Positions 31,548-40,820 of a DNA stretch of 64,000 nucleotides are shown here, in pieces. The notes under the pieces are model-generated. The model was not told the origin of the DNA and made no database searches. It was given only the letters and a program-made list of their open reading frames with translations. Made by a program: the position numbers and the translations under genes. How positions within the stretch are numbered: the stretch's first letter is position 1; every line of letters starts with the position of its first letter. Origin of the DNA: Paenibacillus flagellatus (GTDB taxonomy: Bacteria > Bacillota > Bacilli > Paenibacillales > NBRC-103111); the NCBI RefSeq assembly GCF_003217775.1, contig NZ_QJVJ01000015.1, forward strand, positions 1 through 64,000, in the 5' to 3' direction.

Positions 31548-32729
31548 TCATTTGAAAATCGGAATTTTCAACATCAAGGCTTGACTGGGCTTTAACTTGT
31601 ACCTCCCCGTATTGGTCAGTTGAACATGGATTCGTATGTTTCGTAAAGAATCCTCATGCAGCACAAAATGATTTTCGTCTTCAATCCGGTGCCATACCGT
31701 GGGATAGCGTCGAAACAACGACTCGCCGAGACTATAAACATCGACCTTTCGCTCAAAACCCTTCCGGTAAGTATGGCGGATTTGTTCTTCAATCTTTCGT
31801 TCGGCCAAGTCGATCAATTCTTTCTCGGACATTTCCTGATGCAATTCGTTAATGCCTGCTTTTACCGTCAGCTCGACGTCAAAATAAACGCGAAGATCTT
31901 GAACCGACGGCCTGATGCGCACTTTTGGCTTCTCCATGACCAAAACAGCCGCTAACGATTTTCCGCGTTCGAGAGAAAGCGGCACGCGAACTGTTTTTTT
32001 ATGCAGCCAGGGCAATCCATGCAAATCGTCCGGATCCAATTCTCCATGGTACCGATTGTTCCAAAACACGGTTATACCTGCATATTCCAAAAATGGATGC
32101 GTTTTTCTGCTAACTTCCCACTGATTCTTCTCGATACGCAGAGAAGGCAAGTAAGTCATGCGCGCAGCTTCTTTCAGCGTCATAACAAATTGATACAGCC
32201 TGATTGGCGGGATGATCGACCGTTGCCGATACGGTTCCTCCGGGCTATGCAAAATGGACATCATCGGGGACTCATTAAAGAAAGGAGTCGAGTTGAAAAT
32301 ATTTTCAATTGATTCTTTGGTACTAAAAACCCAAACCAAATAGCGGATTTCCCTGTAACGGTTCAGCAAATCCATTACATCCTGAAATTTGTTCTGTTTC
32401 AAAATAGGTTCGCTGAACACGAGCGCGGAAACATGCCCCCAAAACACTCTTTGTTGCGACGTCTCATATAAATGGTTTACCGCTTCCGTAAACGATGCGC
32501 CCGTTCCTTTCCCCACCCATACAGGCGCTTCTTTTGCTTTTTGCTGGCCTTCCAGCTTGGCGACGCTGGAAAAATCAATCAGTTGCAAATACACAATGTA
32601 CTTTCCGTCGTCATAATCAAACCCGATAGCCGTTACATAACTGATATTTTGAATTTCCTTCATATTCCAGCAACCGGTCGTGATAACGAGCAGAACAATC
32701 AAGATTCCTGTTAATTTCACGCCTTTCAT
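31548..32729 (-). CDS. Ger(x)C-family germinant receptor lipoprotein (operon 2)
   Basis: The protein has 393 residues with a lipobox VITTGC (Cys20) followed by WNMKEIQNISYVTAIGFDYD, a GerAC N-terminus. FWGHVSALVFSEPILK and RRYPTVWHRIEDEN near the C-terminus are also family features. It overlaps the gerA stop by 4 bp and is the last gene of a B-A-C operon on the minus strand. Sequence differs strongly from the operon-1 protein, so the two operons are not a recent duplication. Confidence 0.92.
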   Translation of the reverse strand: MKGVKLTGILIVLLVITTGCWNMKEIQNISYVTAIGFDYDDGKYIVYLQLIDFSSVAKLEGQQKAKEAPVWVGKGTGASFTEAVNHLYETSQQRVFWGHVSALVFSEPILKQNKFQDVMDLLNRYREIRYLVWVFSTKESIENIFNSTPFFNESPMMSILHSPEEPYRQRSIIPPIRLYQFVMTLKEAARMTYLPSLRIEKNQWEVSRKTHPFLEYAGITVFWNNRYHGELDPDDLHGLPWLHKKTVRVPLSLERGKSLAAVLVMEKPKVRIRPSVQDLRVYFDVELTVKAGINELHQEMSEKELIDLAERKIEEQIRHTYRKGFERKVDVYSLGESLFRRYPTVWHRIEDENHFVLHEDSLRNIRIHVQLTNTGRYKLKPSQALMLKIPIFK

Positions 32730-34276
32730 TTTGACTGTTCTCCCTGGTTCGTATCGTCAATCGGATGAAGCATCTTCGGACGCTTTCGCTTCCATGCCAT
32801 TGGTAACCGAAACAATGCATGCGGCAAGTCTCTGAAATACGGAGGTGACATCGGAGCCAGATACGGGACCCCGAAAGATTGGAGAGACGCCAGCAAAACC
32901 AGCAATAAAAATACGCCCACAAAAAAACCATATAAACCGAAAATGCAAGAAAATATAAACAATACGATTCTCAGTATGCTTACTGCACCTCCTAACGCTT
33001 GATTGGTAAGCGTTGCGCCGAATACATGCGTAATCGCGCCGATGATCACGATGCCAGGCGACAAAATTCCGGCCCGAATGGCTGCGTCGCCCAAGATTAG
33101 ACCGCCTACCACTGTAAGTGTCGAACCGATAGAGGAAGGAAGGTGAACACCGGCCTCGCGCAACATTTCAAGAAAAATCAAGGCAAGAAACATCTCCAGA
33201 CCGGTAGATAAAGGGATTCCGAGACGATTCACAGTCAGCGTCGCAAGCAAATAAAACGGAAGTTGGTCTTGATGATAAGAAAGCAGGCAGAGCCAAAATG
33301 CCGGAAGCATGAGCGACACGAAAAAACCTAACAACCGCAACATCTGTCCGAACGTTGAGGATAACGCTGTAAAGTGGATGTCTTCCGGCGTTTTGATCAG
33401 GAGCATTAAGTTGGCGGGGCCTATGAGCGCTGCCGGCGTTCCGTCCACCAATATAACAAATCTTCCGTTCGTCAAGCAGTTGACGGTAAAGTCGGGTCTT
33501 CCGGTATACGCCATAAGGGGAAATAACGCCCATGTCGGTTCAATCATTTCTTCAAGTTCCGTAGCGCTGAATACTCCGTCTATCGTTATCTTCTGCAGGC
33601 GCTGTTTCACCTCCTGTATGACCTTTGGATCGGCGATATCGTACATATACATCAATCCGATCCGGGTTTGCGTACGTTCGCCAAGCACCATTTGCTCATA
33701 GGCTAACGAAGGCGATTTAAGCCGTTTGCGGATGAGCGCGGCATTGGTGGCCAACTCTTCCACAAAACAATCCTTGGCTCCCCGAACGGAGACTTCGACA
33801 TTTGATTCTTCCGGTTTTCTCGCCGGAAGCTTGGCAATATCAACGGAACAGATGATCTGAAGCGCAGGAAAATACATGAGCAATTTGCCTTCAAACACCT
33901 GTTGTGTTGCTTTCCGTTGCCAATTATCATCCGGCAGACGTTCCAGTTGAAGCTGACTCGCCGTTTGAAGCATGCCCGCGTCCGTAAAGCCGTATGTCTC
34001 ATAAAAACGTTGCAAACGGGGAAGCACCACCTCATGAATCATATGTTGGCTATCGCTCATCCCTTCGCAGAAGACGAATAGTACGGTTGAACGTTCCTCC
34101 AGTGCGTTCAAGGTGTAAGTATGATGCTTGACATCGGCGCAACGATTGAACAAATTTAAAATAACTGAAGCATCGGCCAGTTCAACGGCTGGCCGTTCGG
34201 AAGTTGAAGGGGATGGTTGAAAAGAGTCGGCGACAGATTTTTTGAAAACAAACGGCCTCAACCCCCTTTTGAACAT
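32726..34276 (-). CDS. GerA-family germinant receptor A subunit (operon 2)
   Basis: The protein has 516 residues with the same build as the operon-1 A subunit. The N-terminal domain has VRGAKDCFVEELATNAALIR and MYDIADPKVIQEV, then ELEEMIEPTWALFPLMAYTG and RPD. Five or so membrane helices fill residues 285-480, including SLMLPAFWLCLLSYHQDQLP. The C-terminal part is a basic cytoplasmic tail. It is 6 bp from gerB and overlaps gerC. It is probably part of the spore inner-membrane receptor. Confidence 0.92.
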   Translation of the reverse strand: MFKRGLRPFVFKKSVADSFQPSPSTSERPAVELADASVILNLFNRCADVKHHTYTLNALEERSTVLFVFCEGMSDSQHMIHEVVLPRLQRFYETYGFTDAGMLQTASQLQLERLPDDNWQRKATQQVFEGKLLMYFPALQIICSVDIAKLPARKPEESNVEVSVRGAKDCFVEELATNAALIRKRLKSPSLAYEQMVLGERTQTRIGLMYMYDIADPKVIQEVKQRLQKITIDGVFSATELEEMIEPTWALFPLMAYTGRPDFTVNCLTNGRFVILVDGTPAALIGPANLMLLIKTPEDIHFTALSSTFGQMLRLLGFFVSLMLPAFWLCLLSYHQDQLPFYLLATLTVNRLGIPLSTGLEMFLALIFLEMLREAGVHLPSSIGSTLTVVGGLILGDAAIRAGILSPGIVIIGAITHVFGATLTNQALGGAVSILRIVLFIFSCIFGLYGFFVGVFLLLVLLASLQSFGVPYLAPMSPPYFRDLPHALFRLPMAWKRKRPKMLHPIDDTNQGEQSK

Positions 34277-34282
34277 GGGAAT

Positions 34283-35371
34283 TCACCTCCTCATTCTGTT
34301 GGAAATCCAGATTTTCGCGACAAACAATGCCGTCAAGCCCAAAGCAGAGTAAACAGACGCCGGGAAAAACACGCTCCCAAGAAAATCGAGGAACAGTGCA
34401 TCACTCACGGGCAGCACAACGACAACGATCATCAGCGCGCCGTATAGGATGAGCCACGGCAATCGCTTGCCCGGTTTCCAAATGTCAACCATAAGAAACA
34501 GGGCCAGCGAGACGCGAACAAACGTGCCGGAAAGCCACTGGTAGATGGAGAAGAAATCAAGGTGCGAAATATATTGCCCGAGTTGAACCAAACGCCATTG
34601 CTCGTATGCAGGGTAGCGTTGATTTGCCGCCTCAGCAGGTCCAAACACGGCGATGGCACCCATCAGCGGTCCCAGAATCAATCCGGCAAGCAGCACATTC
34701 ACCAGCATGAGAGTGCCGAAGCGAGGACGTTTGGATAAATGCTCCTGATAAAAAAGGATGCAGATGATCTCCAAAAGCCCCCCAGCCGCATATAATGCGC
34801 CTTTCCATACAGGCTCCCACCCGAACTCGAAGACCGGAAACAGCAGGCTGTAATCCTTATACTTGTAGTTGGCTGTCATCACAAAATCGCCGAGCACGAT
34901 CACAACCGGGAGCAAAATGCCGGTGACGATTGCAATCACGCGCAACCCGGCATATGCCGCCAATAGATTGCATCCGACTCCCGCAAGTACTAACGCCAAA
35001 GCAGGCGTCTGCGGCAAATAGGAGGCAATCGTCCATGTGATGGTGTCTTTTAGCGAAATGGCGCCCATTACGAACATATATATCGTGAAAAAAACGAGCA
35101 TACCGGTTGCAGGCAGTTTGCCGAAATGACGATACAACCAGGTTTTGACCGGCGTCCCGTTCATGTTTTTGAGAATATAAGATAAACAGGCGATCCAGAC
35201 TGGCGATGCTGCCAATACGGCTAAAACGGATACCCAGGCATCCCTTTTGGAAGCAGTCAGCAGAAGCGGGATAATAATCACGTGATTCAGAATGCCTATC
35301 GCCATCAGGATCACCATGTATCCTTGCAGCAACGAAATTTTTTGATTGACCGATGCGATACTTGTCACCAC
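34283..35371 (-). CDS. GerAB/ArcD/ProY-family B subunit (operon 2)
   Basis: The protein has 362 residues and about ten membrane helices. The start MVTSIASVNQKISLLQGYMV and the helix pattern match GerB-type permease-like subunits (APC superfamily). The GTG at 35371 is taken as the start, and another GTG just before it (35374) is equally possible; AGAGG lies about 11 bp upstream. It is the first gene of the second ger operon. Germinant specificity cannot be inferred. The 35372-35648 stretch upstream holds no gene that I can support. Confidence 0.88.
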   Translation of the reverse strand: MVTSIASVNQKISLLQGYMVILMAIGILNHVIIIPLLLTASKRDAWVSVLAVLAASPVWIACLSYILKNMNGTPVKTWLYRHFGKLPATGMLVFFTIYMFVMGAISLKDTITWTIASYLPQTPALALVLAGVGCNLLAAYAGLRVIAIVTGILLPVVIVLGDFVMTANYKYKDYSLLFPVFEFGWEPVWKGALYAAGGLLEIICILFYQEHLSKRPRFGTLMLVNVLLAGLILGPLMGAIAVFGPAEAANQRYPAYEQWRLVQLGQYISHLDFFSIYQWLSGTFVRVSLALFLMVDIWKPGKRLPWLILYGALMIVVVVLPVSDALFLDFLGSVFFPASVYSALGLTALFVAKIWISNRMRR

Positions 35372-35648
35372 TTTCAGATGAACCTCTTCTTATGCTTTCC
35401 AAATCCCCCCCTTTCTAAAACAACGTGCATGGATGGACCAATAGCATTTTAATTCAGATGAACGGCAACGAAGGCTGACGACTACGTTCGTAGTATGCGA
35501 ATCCGACGAAAGGCAAGGAGTTGGACCGTTGTTGTCGAATATGTCCGTAATGTGGTCATGAAATTGCATTGAATGTGCAACAATCGGTATCGCGCATCTA
35601 GCAACCTTATCCGCGGTTCGAGCTCGCCCGGACGCCAACGTCCGTCCT

Positions 35649-36107
35649 TTGATCCGATGTATGGGGGGCTTTTCCATTGGGCTTCCTCATGCCGAAAACA
35701 AGCTGCTTTCCTGGAAAACGAACAAAGAAAAAGAAGTCTGCGCTTTTTTGATCCATCACGAAGAGACGCCCGCGGATACCGCGCTCATCATTGAGTCGAT
35801 TTGGCCGGGGTACGATGTGAAAAAGGCGAAAAGCTACTTGTATACTTGTCTGTCCTACTTGCGGAGAAGCTTGCAGGAGCATGACGTCCCCATAAGCGTA
35901 GACAAAGCCGGAAACGGGTTCACGATCCGGCTGGACGGGGCGGCTGCCGATGTGACGACATTCGAGGGGATGCTGGACGACATGTTGTCCGAATTTCCCG
36001 CCAGCAGCGGCATCAACGAATCGATCTATTTGGGGTATGTCGCGCAAGTTTCCGGGCTGCGCGACAAGGCGCTCACGCACGACTTGATTACGTTACAGCC
36101 TTTCTGA
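35649..36107 (+). pseudogene. Fragment of a response regulator with winged-helix and BTAD-like output
   Basis: The open frame codes for 152 residues: IRCMGGFSIGL, then SWKTNKEKEVCAFLIHHEET, LIIESIWPGYDVKKAKSYLY and TCLSYLRRSLQEHDVPISVD. That is the OmpR-type winged helix plus the start of the bacterial transcriptional-activator domain of Paenibacillus-style SARP-like response regulators. The receiver domain expected upstream is missing and the C-terminus is cut short in the middle of the BTAD region. It was probably the partner of the decayed kinase that follows. Confidence 0.6.
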
Positions 36108-36119
36108 TGATGTGATTGT

Positions 36120-37384
36120 ATTTTGTCGGCTAGTACTCCCAACGGAAAAACGATTATTCCCTGATCGTATTCGGGCTGGTGTGCATGTTTTTCGCCCTGT
36201 TCACCAGCACGCGCGGCGAAAGAGTGTTGTTCAGCCTGTTCGGCTCCGTTCCGTTCTGGCTGTATCTTCGCATTCAGATGGTTTCGGCGATTGGCGCGGC
36301 ATGGGATTTCTCCTGTACGTGTATACGGCGTTCCGTCCGGTTTACTCCTGATGGTTGATCCGGATCGGGTTGATATTTGGGACGGTTCTGGCGGTCTGGG
36401 CAATCGGCTTCATCCCCCGTTCGCGACGGATCTGTTTAGGCAACTGGTCACGATCTACGCCACCTTCCCGCAAAGTGGAGGGGAGCCTGTATCTGGCCTT
36501 CGCCGTGATCGCCCTGAACGTCTTTGCGCTGGTGCAAAATCTGAACGTCTATTTCGCCGTACCGGTTGATTCGGTGCCTCCGTTCGAACCGCTCGTGTAC
36601 CTGCTGATGCTGGCATTGCTCATGTCGCTTCGCTTCTCCAACGCATTCCGGAAAATCGAAGAGCTCTCCGTTCAATTGCTGAAAGCGGACAAGCTGAAAG
36701 ACGAGTTCCTGGCCAGAACGTCGGATGAGTTCAAGTCGCCGTTGCACGGCGTCATGCATATCGCAAGGTCGATGCTTGACAACGCCAATCATCCGCCGAC
36801 GGCGGAGCAGCGCGAGAAGCTTGAATTAATCACGAGCATCACCGGCAGGCTTTCGCAGCTGGTTTACGATATTCTGGATTTTTCCAGGCTGAAGCAAGGT
36901 GAATTGGCCGTCGATTCGATGCCGGTCGATGTCCGCCCGGCTGTCGAGATGCAGGTGCGCATCTATTCGTTTCTGTGCGCGGACCGCAACATCCGGCTCG
37001 AAAACCGTGTCCCCGAACATTTGCCCTATGCGATTGCCGATGAAAGCCGGTTCGGCCAGATCGTCGGCAACCTGCTCGGACAACGCGGTCAAGCATACGG
37101 TGAACGGGAGCATTGTCGTCACAGCGGCGGAGAATCGCAGCATGATTGAAGTTTCGGTCAAAGATACGGGGGAAGGAATCGAAGCGCAGCACATCCCGCA
37201 CCTGTTCGAAGCGTTCCAATTGTTTGATGAGCGAGCGGAACGCCGGGGCTTCGGGCTCGGGCTGTCCATCGTCAAACAACTGGTCGAGTTGCTAAAGGGA
37301 ACCGTAACGGTATCTTCGACGAAAGGCGTCGGCACGACGTTCACATTCACCCTGCCGATCGCAGGCAACGCGGGAAACCGATAG
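36120..37384 (+). pseudogene. Decayed 7TMR-type sensor histidine kinase, first kinase core
   Basis: Successive frames encode membrane segments (YSLIVFGLVCMFFALFTSTR, FWLYLRIQMVSAIGA, then LYLAFAVIALNVFALVQNLN), a dimerisation/H-box and an ATPase domain (VSVKDTGEGIEAQHIPHLFE, RGFGLGLSIVKQL). The H-box reads TSDEFKSPLHG, with aspartate where the phosphoacceptor histidine belongs. Frame changes occur near 36300, 36350 and 37075, where the N-box should follow. It can make no functional kinase. Similar proteins in Paenibacillaceae are single large hybrids that continue into a LytS-type kinase, as the next entry suggests. Confidence 0.7.
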
Positions 37385-37470
37385 CGGCTTCCCTGTTAAG
37401 CGAACGTCCGGTCAAAGCACCGGAGTACGCTTTCGTGACGCCTCATTATCTGAATTAAAAAGGGAAGCAT

Positions 37471-38041
37471 ACCAGCGGTCGATCTGGAAGTGGCGTTTCT
37501 GCATTCGCAGATCAAGCCGCATTTTTTGTACAACGTCGTTGCATCAAGTTATACGGATGCGGAACGTTCGCGAAAATTGACCGCGGATCTGGTCGATTAT
37601 TTGCGAGGCAGCTTCCGGTTAAGCCATATGGAGAAGCGGATCGCTTTCGTGAAGAGTTCAACCTGATCCGGACATACGTCGATATTGAAAAAGCGCGCTT
37701 CAAGGATCGCTTACAATTCGAGGATGTACCGGGTGAGCATCCCTCCCCTGCTGCTGCAGCCGCTCGTCGAAAACGCGATTCGGCACGGGATCGGCAATCG
37801 GATAGAAGGCGGAACGGTCAAATTGACGACTTTTGAAACGGAGGGCGAATATTGGTTTGTGATTGAAGATAGCGGTGTCGGCATCGAGAGCGAACAGCTA
37901 AGTCGACTGCCGGCTTCCGGATCGGACAGGCGTCAGGGCGTCGGGCTGCTGAACATCAACAAGCGTTTGAGACACGAATACGGCATGGATCTGCGGATGT
38001 ACGGTTATGCTAGCAGACGCACTGAGATTGGAGGGAACTGA
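37471..38041 (+). pseudogene. Decayed LytS/YesM-type kinase domain
   Basis: The start reads VDLEVAFLHSQIKPHFLYNV, the phosphoacceptor region of the His_kinase (LytS/YesM) family. A frameshift near 37660 is followed by SIPPLLLQPLVENAIRHGIG (N-box), VIEDSGVGIESE and RQGVGLLNINKRLRHEYG. No start codon or intact frame covers all of it. It most likely formed the C-terminal part of the hybrid kinase decayed at 36120-37384. Confidence 0.7.
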
Positions 38042-38069
38042 TGCAACCCTTACCTTCACGGATCAGACG

Positions 38070-38420
38070 AAGATCGGTGACTGGCCAACCAGGCGGTTGC
38101 TCTCGCTGTAAAAGCGGGAATCGTCAGCGGGTACGAGGACGGCAGCTTCCGACCGGATGCTCAGATCATCCGAGCGGAGATGATATCGATGATCGCAAAA
38201 CCGCTGAAAGTCTCACTTAATTCGCATACAACAACGGGCTTTGCTGATGACGAAAACATTCCGAGGTGGGCAAAAGGCTCGGTGGAAACGATCCGCAAAC
38301 TAGGTATTATTGACGGCCGAACGGCAGCAAATTCGTTCCGGACATTACGGCCACTCGGGCGGAAGCGGTAGCCATGCTGCTAAGGTTACAGGAACGAAGC
38401 GGTTACGGGTGTTTCAAAGA
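38070..38420 (+). pseudogene. SLH-domain fragment
   Basis: Translation gives AGIVSGYEDGSFRPDAQIIR then AEMISMIAKPL, followed by a second repeat, RWAKGSVETIRKLGIIDG, and, after a frameshift near 38335, TATRAEAVAMLLRLQER. These are two S-layer-homology repeats that anchor proteins to secondary cell-wall polymer. There is no signal peptide or start, so this is the 3' end of a lost surface-protein gene. A terminator follows at 38439. Confidence 0.65.
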
Positions 38421-38438
38421 CGACCGAGATGTAAAGGA

Positions 38439-38460
38439 GATGCCCCGAGGCATCTTCTTT
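38439..38460 (+). terminator. Terminator after the SLH remnant
   Basis: GATGCC (38439-38444), loop CCGA, GGCATC (38449-38454), then TTCTTT. Confidence 0.75.
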
Positions 38461-38552
38461 CGTAGCCCTGCGAGCTTCCGGATTATGCTTAGTGGTGATG
38501 AAAAAGACAACAACGGACATGGGGCAGTATAACGAATGACGACAAGTTCCAA

Positions 38553-38637
38553 CAGGAAAAAGGCAAACCAGTGCGAAAGACTGTGACGCAAAGCCACGGG
38601 TCTTCCGCATGCTTGCAATGATCGCCGGGTTACCCTC
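38553..38637 (+). promoter_or_regulatory. Cyclic-di-GMP-I (GEMM) riboswitch upstream of a LuxR-type response regulator
   Basis: The plus strand shows AAAGGCAAACC, a small hairpin with GAAA loop (CAGTGC-GAAA-GACTG), TGACGCAAAGCCACGGGTCTT, a variable arm (CCGCATGCTTGCAATGATCG) and CCGGGTTACC. This is the class I aptamer consensus in order. The base equivalent to G20 is G. The start codon of the regulator is 85 bp downstream, past a terminator. Confidence 0.88.
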
Positions 38638-38652
38638 TCTAATGCTGTCAGG

Positions 38653-38694
38653 AAAAGGCACGGCCTTTCGAGGGTACGTGTCTTTTCGTTTTTC
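38653..38694 (+). terminator. Riboswitch-controlled terminator
   Basis: AAAAGGCACG (38653-38662) pairs with CGTGTCTTTT (38677-38686), then CGTTTTT. TACCCTC at the aptamer 3' end (38631-38637) is perfectly complementary to GAGGGTA (38670-38676) beside the terminator 3' arm, a ready antiterminator. Inferred logic: cyclic-di-GMP turns the gene off. Confidence 0.8.
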
Positions 38695-38721
38695 CAGAAC
38701 AATCAACGAGGTGATGAAAAG

Positions 38722-39435
38722 ATGGAGGAGCGTGCAAGTTATGCCGTAGAAGTTGATGAAGTCGTTCGTTGGAAAGAAGGCAGGATACAAGTATTGCTGG
38801 TGGACAGCGACCCCATTTGGCAACAACGGACGGCGGGGCTGATCAATACAGAGCCGGATATGAATATATTTCATATTGCAACAGATAAGGAATCAGCCAT
38901 TCGAGCCAGCGCGCAATTGGATTTAGACGTGATGATTCTTGATCTGATACTTCATTCATCGCAACAGGATGGACTCCATACAATTTCCGAAGTTCTGAAA
39001 ATGAAATCAATGCCAATCATTATCTTGACCTCCCTCTACGAGCCTGAAATCATTGTGGAAGCTGTGCTAGCCGGGGCGATCAATTATATTACCAAGATAA
39101 ACTATGCTGATGTCGTAAATGCCGTAAGGGAAGCGTATCGGGGGCAACCTTCTCTTCATGCCGATGTTGCATCCATTATCCGTAATGAAATTGGGCTGGA
39201 TAAGCGAAAAGAATTACATCGAATGCTGACGCCCACTGAAAAAGAGATCTTGCAGTTGATCGGTTGGGGCTATAGACAGCCGGTGATCAGAGAGTTATTA
39301 GGCGTCACAGCGAACACCATGAAATCGCACGTTCGTAACATCATTCGAAAATTCAACGCTTGCTCCATTCATGAAGCGGCGGAAAAAGCAAAACGAAGAG
39401 GCTTGTACGATCGGCATGATCGAATCATGTGTTAG
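38722..39435 (+). CDS. LuxR/NarL-family response regulator under riboswitch control
   Basis: The protein has 237 residues. The receiver domain has VLLVDSDPIWQQR, phosphoacceptor D in DVMILDLILHSSQQDGLH, T in IIILTSLYEPE and K in YITKINYAD. After a linker the C-terminal GerE/LuxR helix-turn-helix reads LTPTEKEILQLIGWGYRQPV and LLGVTANTMKSHVRNIIRKF. It should bind DNA when phosphorylated. No cognate kinase is intact nearby. Its leader carries a cyclic-di-GMP riboswitch and terminator, so expression depends on the second messenger. Confidence 0.92.
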   Translation: MEERASYAVEVDEVVRWKEGRIQVLLVDSDPIWQQRTAGLINTEPDMNIFHIATDKESAIRASAQLDLDVMILDLILHSSQQDGLHTISEVLKMKSMPIIILTSLYEPEIIVEAVLAGAINYITKINYADVVNAVREAYRGQPSLHADVASIIRNEIGLDKRKELHRMLTPTEKEILQLIGWGYRQPVIRELLGVTANTMKSHVRNIIRKFNACSIHEAAEKAKRRGLYDRHDRIMC

Positions 39436-39551
39436 CGATTCGTACTCGATTCGAGTCATTTTGCGTTCATTCGACACTTTATGAATTGATAGCGTGATGA
39501 AAAAATCACCCTCCATATTTAAGCGCTTTATAGGTAAAATGGTAGGTGCAG

Positions 39552-39647
39552 ATGGATATTATTAGGAGGAATTTACCGGAGGTGAGAGTCGTAAAAAGCG
39601 GAACGAAGGTTGTGAAAATAGTACCTTGTCAACTTATGCCAAACTAG
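39552..39647 (+). CDS. Very small open frame upstream of the ArpU-like gene
   Basis: The frame encodes 31 residues (MDIIRRNLPEVRVVKSGTKV then VKIVPCQLMPN). GGAGG motifs occur within it at 39566 and 39580, which may serve starts further down. The K-V-V-K-I-x-P ending resembles the front of resolvase-type proteins, but the frame stops there. It may be a relic or a chance frame. Confidence 0.25.
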   Translation: MDIIRRNLPEVRVVKSGTKVVKIVPCQLMPN

Positions 39648-39660
39648 AAAAGAAGGGAAG

Positions 39661-40220
39661 ATGACGATAGAAATGGAGAGTGAACAAAGTACAACGAAGT
39701 CGATTGACTGCCGAAACTGGCGGAAAACGTTAGGAAAGCATGCACAGCAAGGAGGGATTTGTGATGTCGCGGACCCGGTCTCCATTCCCTACGAGAAAGT
39801 TGAATCATGGCTAAAGTCCTATAAGGACTGGAAAGCGAGATTGAAGTATGTTCAATCCGAACTCACTTACATCCCAGAATTGACGCGCACCCTGGATATG
39901 GTTGCGGCTCATAGCAGCAGAAAACAGGAAACGGTATTGCGAACGGTCATTCGACGCATACAGATCACTGAACATGAAATCCCATTGTTGCTATCCAGAA
40001 TCGGTCTGATCGACTACGCTCTCACGGCGCTCACCTCGGAAGAGGGCTTATTTGTTCGGTTGAGATATTTTGATAATCTGGGTCCTCAGAAGCCATGAGC
40101 CGCCTGGCACTTTCCCGCCGCGCATACTTCTATCATCGGAAGCGAATTTTACGCAAAATCTACATGAAAATCAAAGATCGGACGGTTTTGCTGGATTTGG
40201 AGTCTTCTCAAGCAGATTGA
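39661..40220 (+). pseudogene. Phage ArpU/RinA-like transcriptional regulator, split by a frameshift
   Basis: The first frame (39661-40098) encodes a helical region ending EEGLFVRLRYFDNLGPQKP. The second frame (ATG 40095 to 40220) continues MSRLALSRRAYFYHRKRILR and KIYMKIKDRT. Joined, they resemble phage late-gene regulators of the ArpU type, in which a sigma-region-4-like helix-turn-helix follows F.RLRYF. The stop TGA at the join and the phase change point to a single-base lesion. Directly downstream are TGCAC repeats and a promoter, the usual setting for such regulators in phages. Confidence 0.5.
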
Positions 40221-40302
40221 ATGAATTCAGAAGATTCGTTGCGCATAGATCTGTCCCAGTAATTCAATTTTGAGGATTGGAGTGCCGGAATTGCATCGAA
40301 CA

Positions 40303-40379
40303 TGCACCGAACGCTGCACCGGATGTGCCTTTTTTTGCACGAAGTATGCACACGATATGCACAGATTTCGTGTTATGAT
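40303..40379 (+). promoter_or_regulatory. Helically phased TGCAC repeats before an extended -10 box
   Basis: TGCAC occurs at 40303, 40315, 40336, 40347 and 40358, with a degenerate TGCCT at 40326: steps of 12, 11, 10, 11 and 11 bp, about one helix turn each. They are followed by TGT-TATGAT (-10 at 40374-40379) without an evident -35. This is the arrangement expected for an activator-dependent promoter. The ArpU-like protein encoded just upstream is the likely ligand. Confidence 0.6.
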
Positions 40380-40820
40380 GATAGTGTGGACAGACAGTGC
40401 AGCGGTAGCAACAAGAAAACTCTGTGGTCACTCTTTATCAAGCGTCGATTCTTTCCCTGCTACCCAGCGGAAAGGATTACGGCGCTTTTTTTATTGTGTC
40501 AATGCGGTCGTCGGCTAAATCCCGGTTGCCAAGGAGCTGAACCAAGCTTAGGGCAGCACCATACATCATAGCCCGCCTAATTTCTCACTCGGTGTTGCCA
40601 GGTGAGAAAGAGGGTGAAGGTAATGTATCCCTATTGCTCTTAACTGCAAACGGCGAATTAATCGGCAAGAATGTAATCCAATTGGCCTGGTCGCAATCGC
40701 GCGTTGGCGCTCTCTGCGGGTGGGTCTTTTTTGTTGTGCTTCCTGCTTGTCGGGGAGCGTTGGCTGTCGCTCCCCCCCCTCTGTTTTGGTTTGCCATTAA
40801 ACCAAAATGGAGGGACTTGA
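40380..40820 (+). promoter_or_regulatory. Long leader of the second conjugation block
   Basis: No convincing long gene is present. A mini-frame ATGTATCCCTATTGCTCTTAA (MYPYCS) with AGAGGGTGAAGG before it starts near 40624. GGGGAGCG (40752-40759) and CGCTCCCC (40768-40775) form a perfect hairpin followed by CCCTCTGTTTT. The region just before it ends in GGTCTTTTTTG. These look like attenuation elements before the sigma-like gene. Confidence 0.45.

Noticed and set aside
35390..35677. Minus-strand frame of 95 codons upstream of the second gerB
   Set aside because: No RBS, no motif, and overlaps the beginning of the response-regulator fragment.
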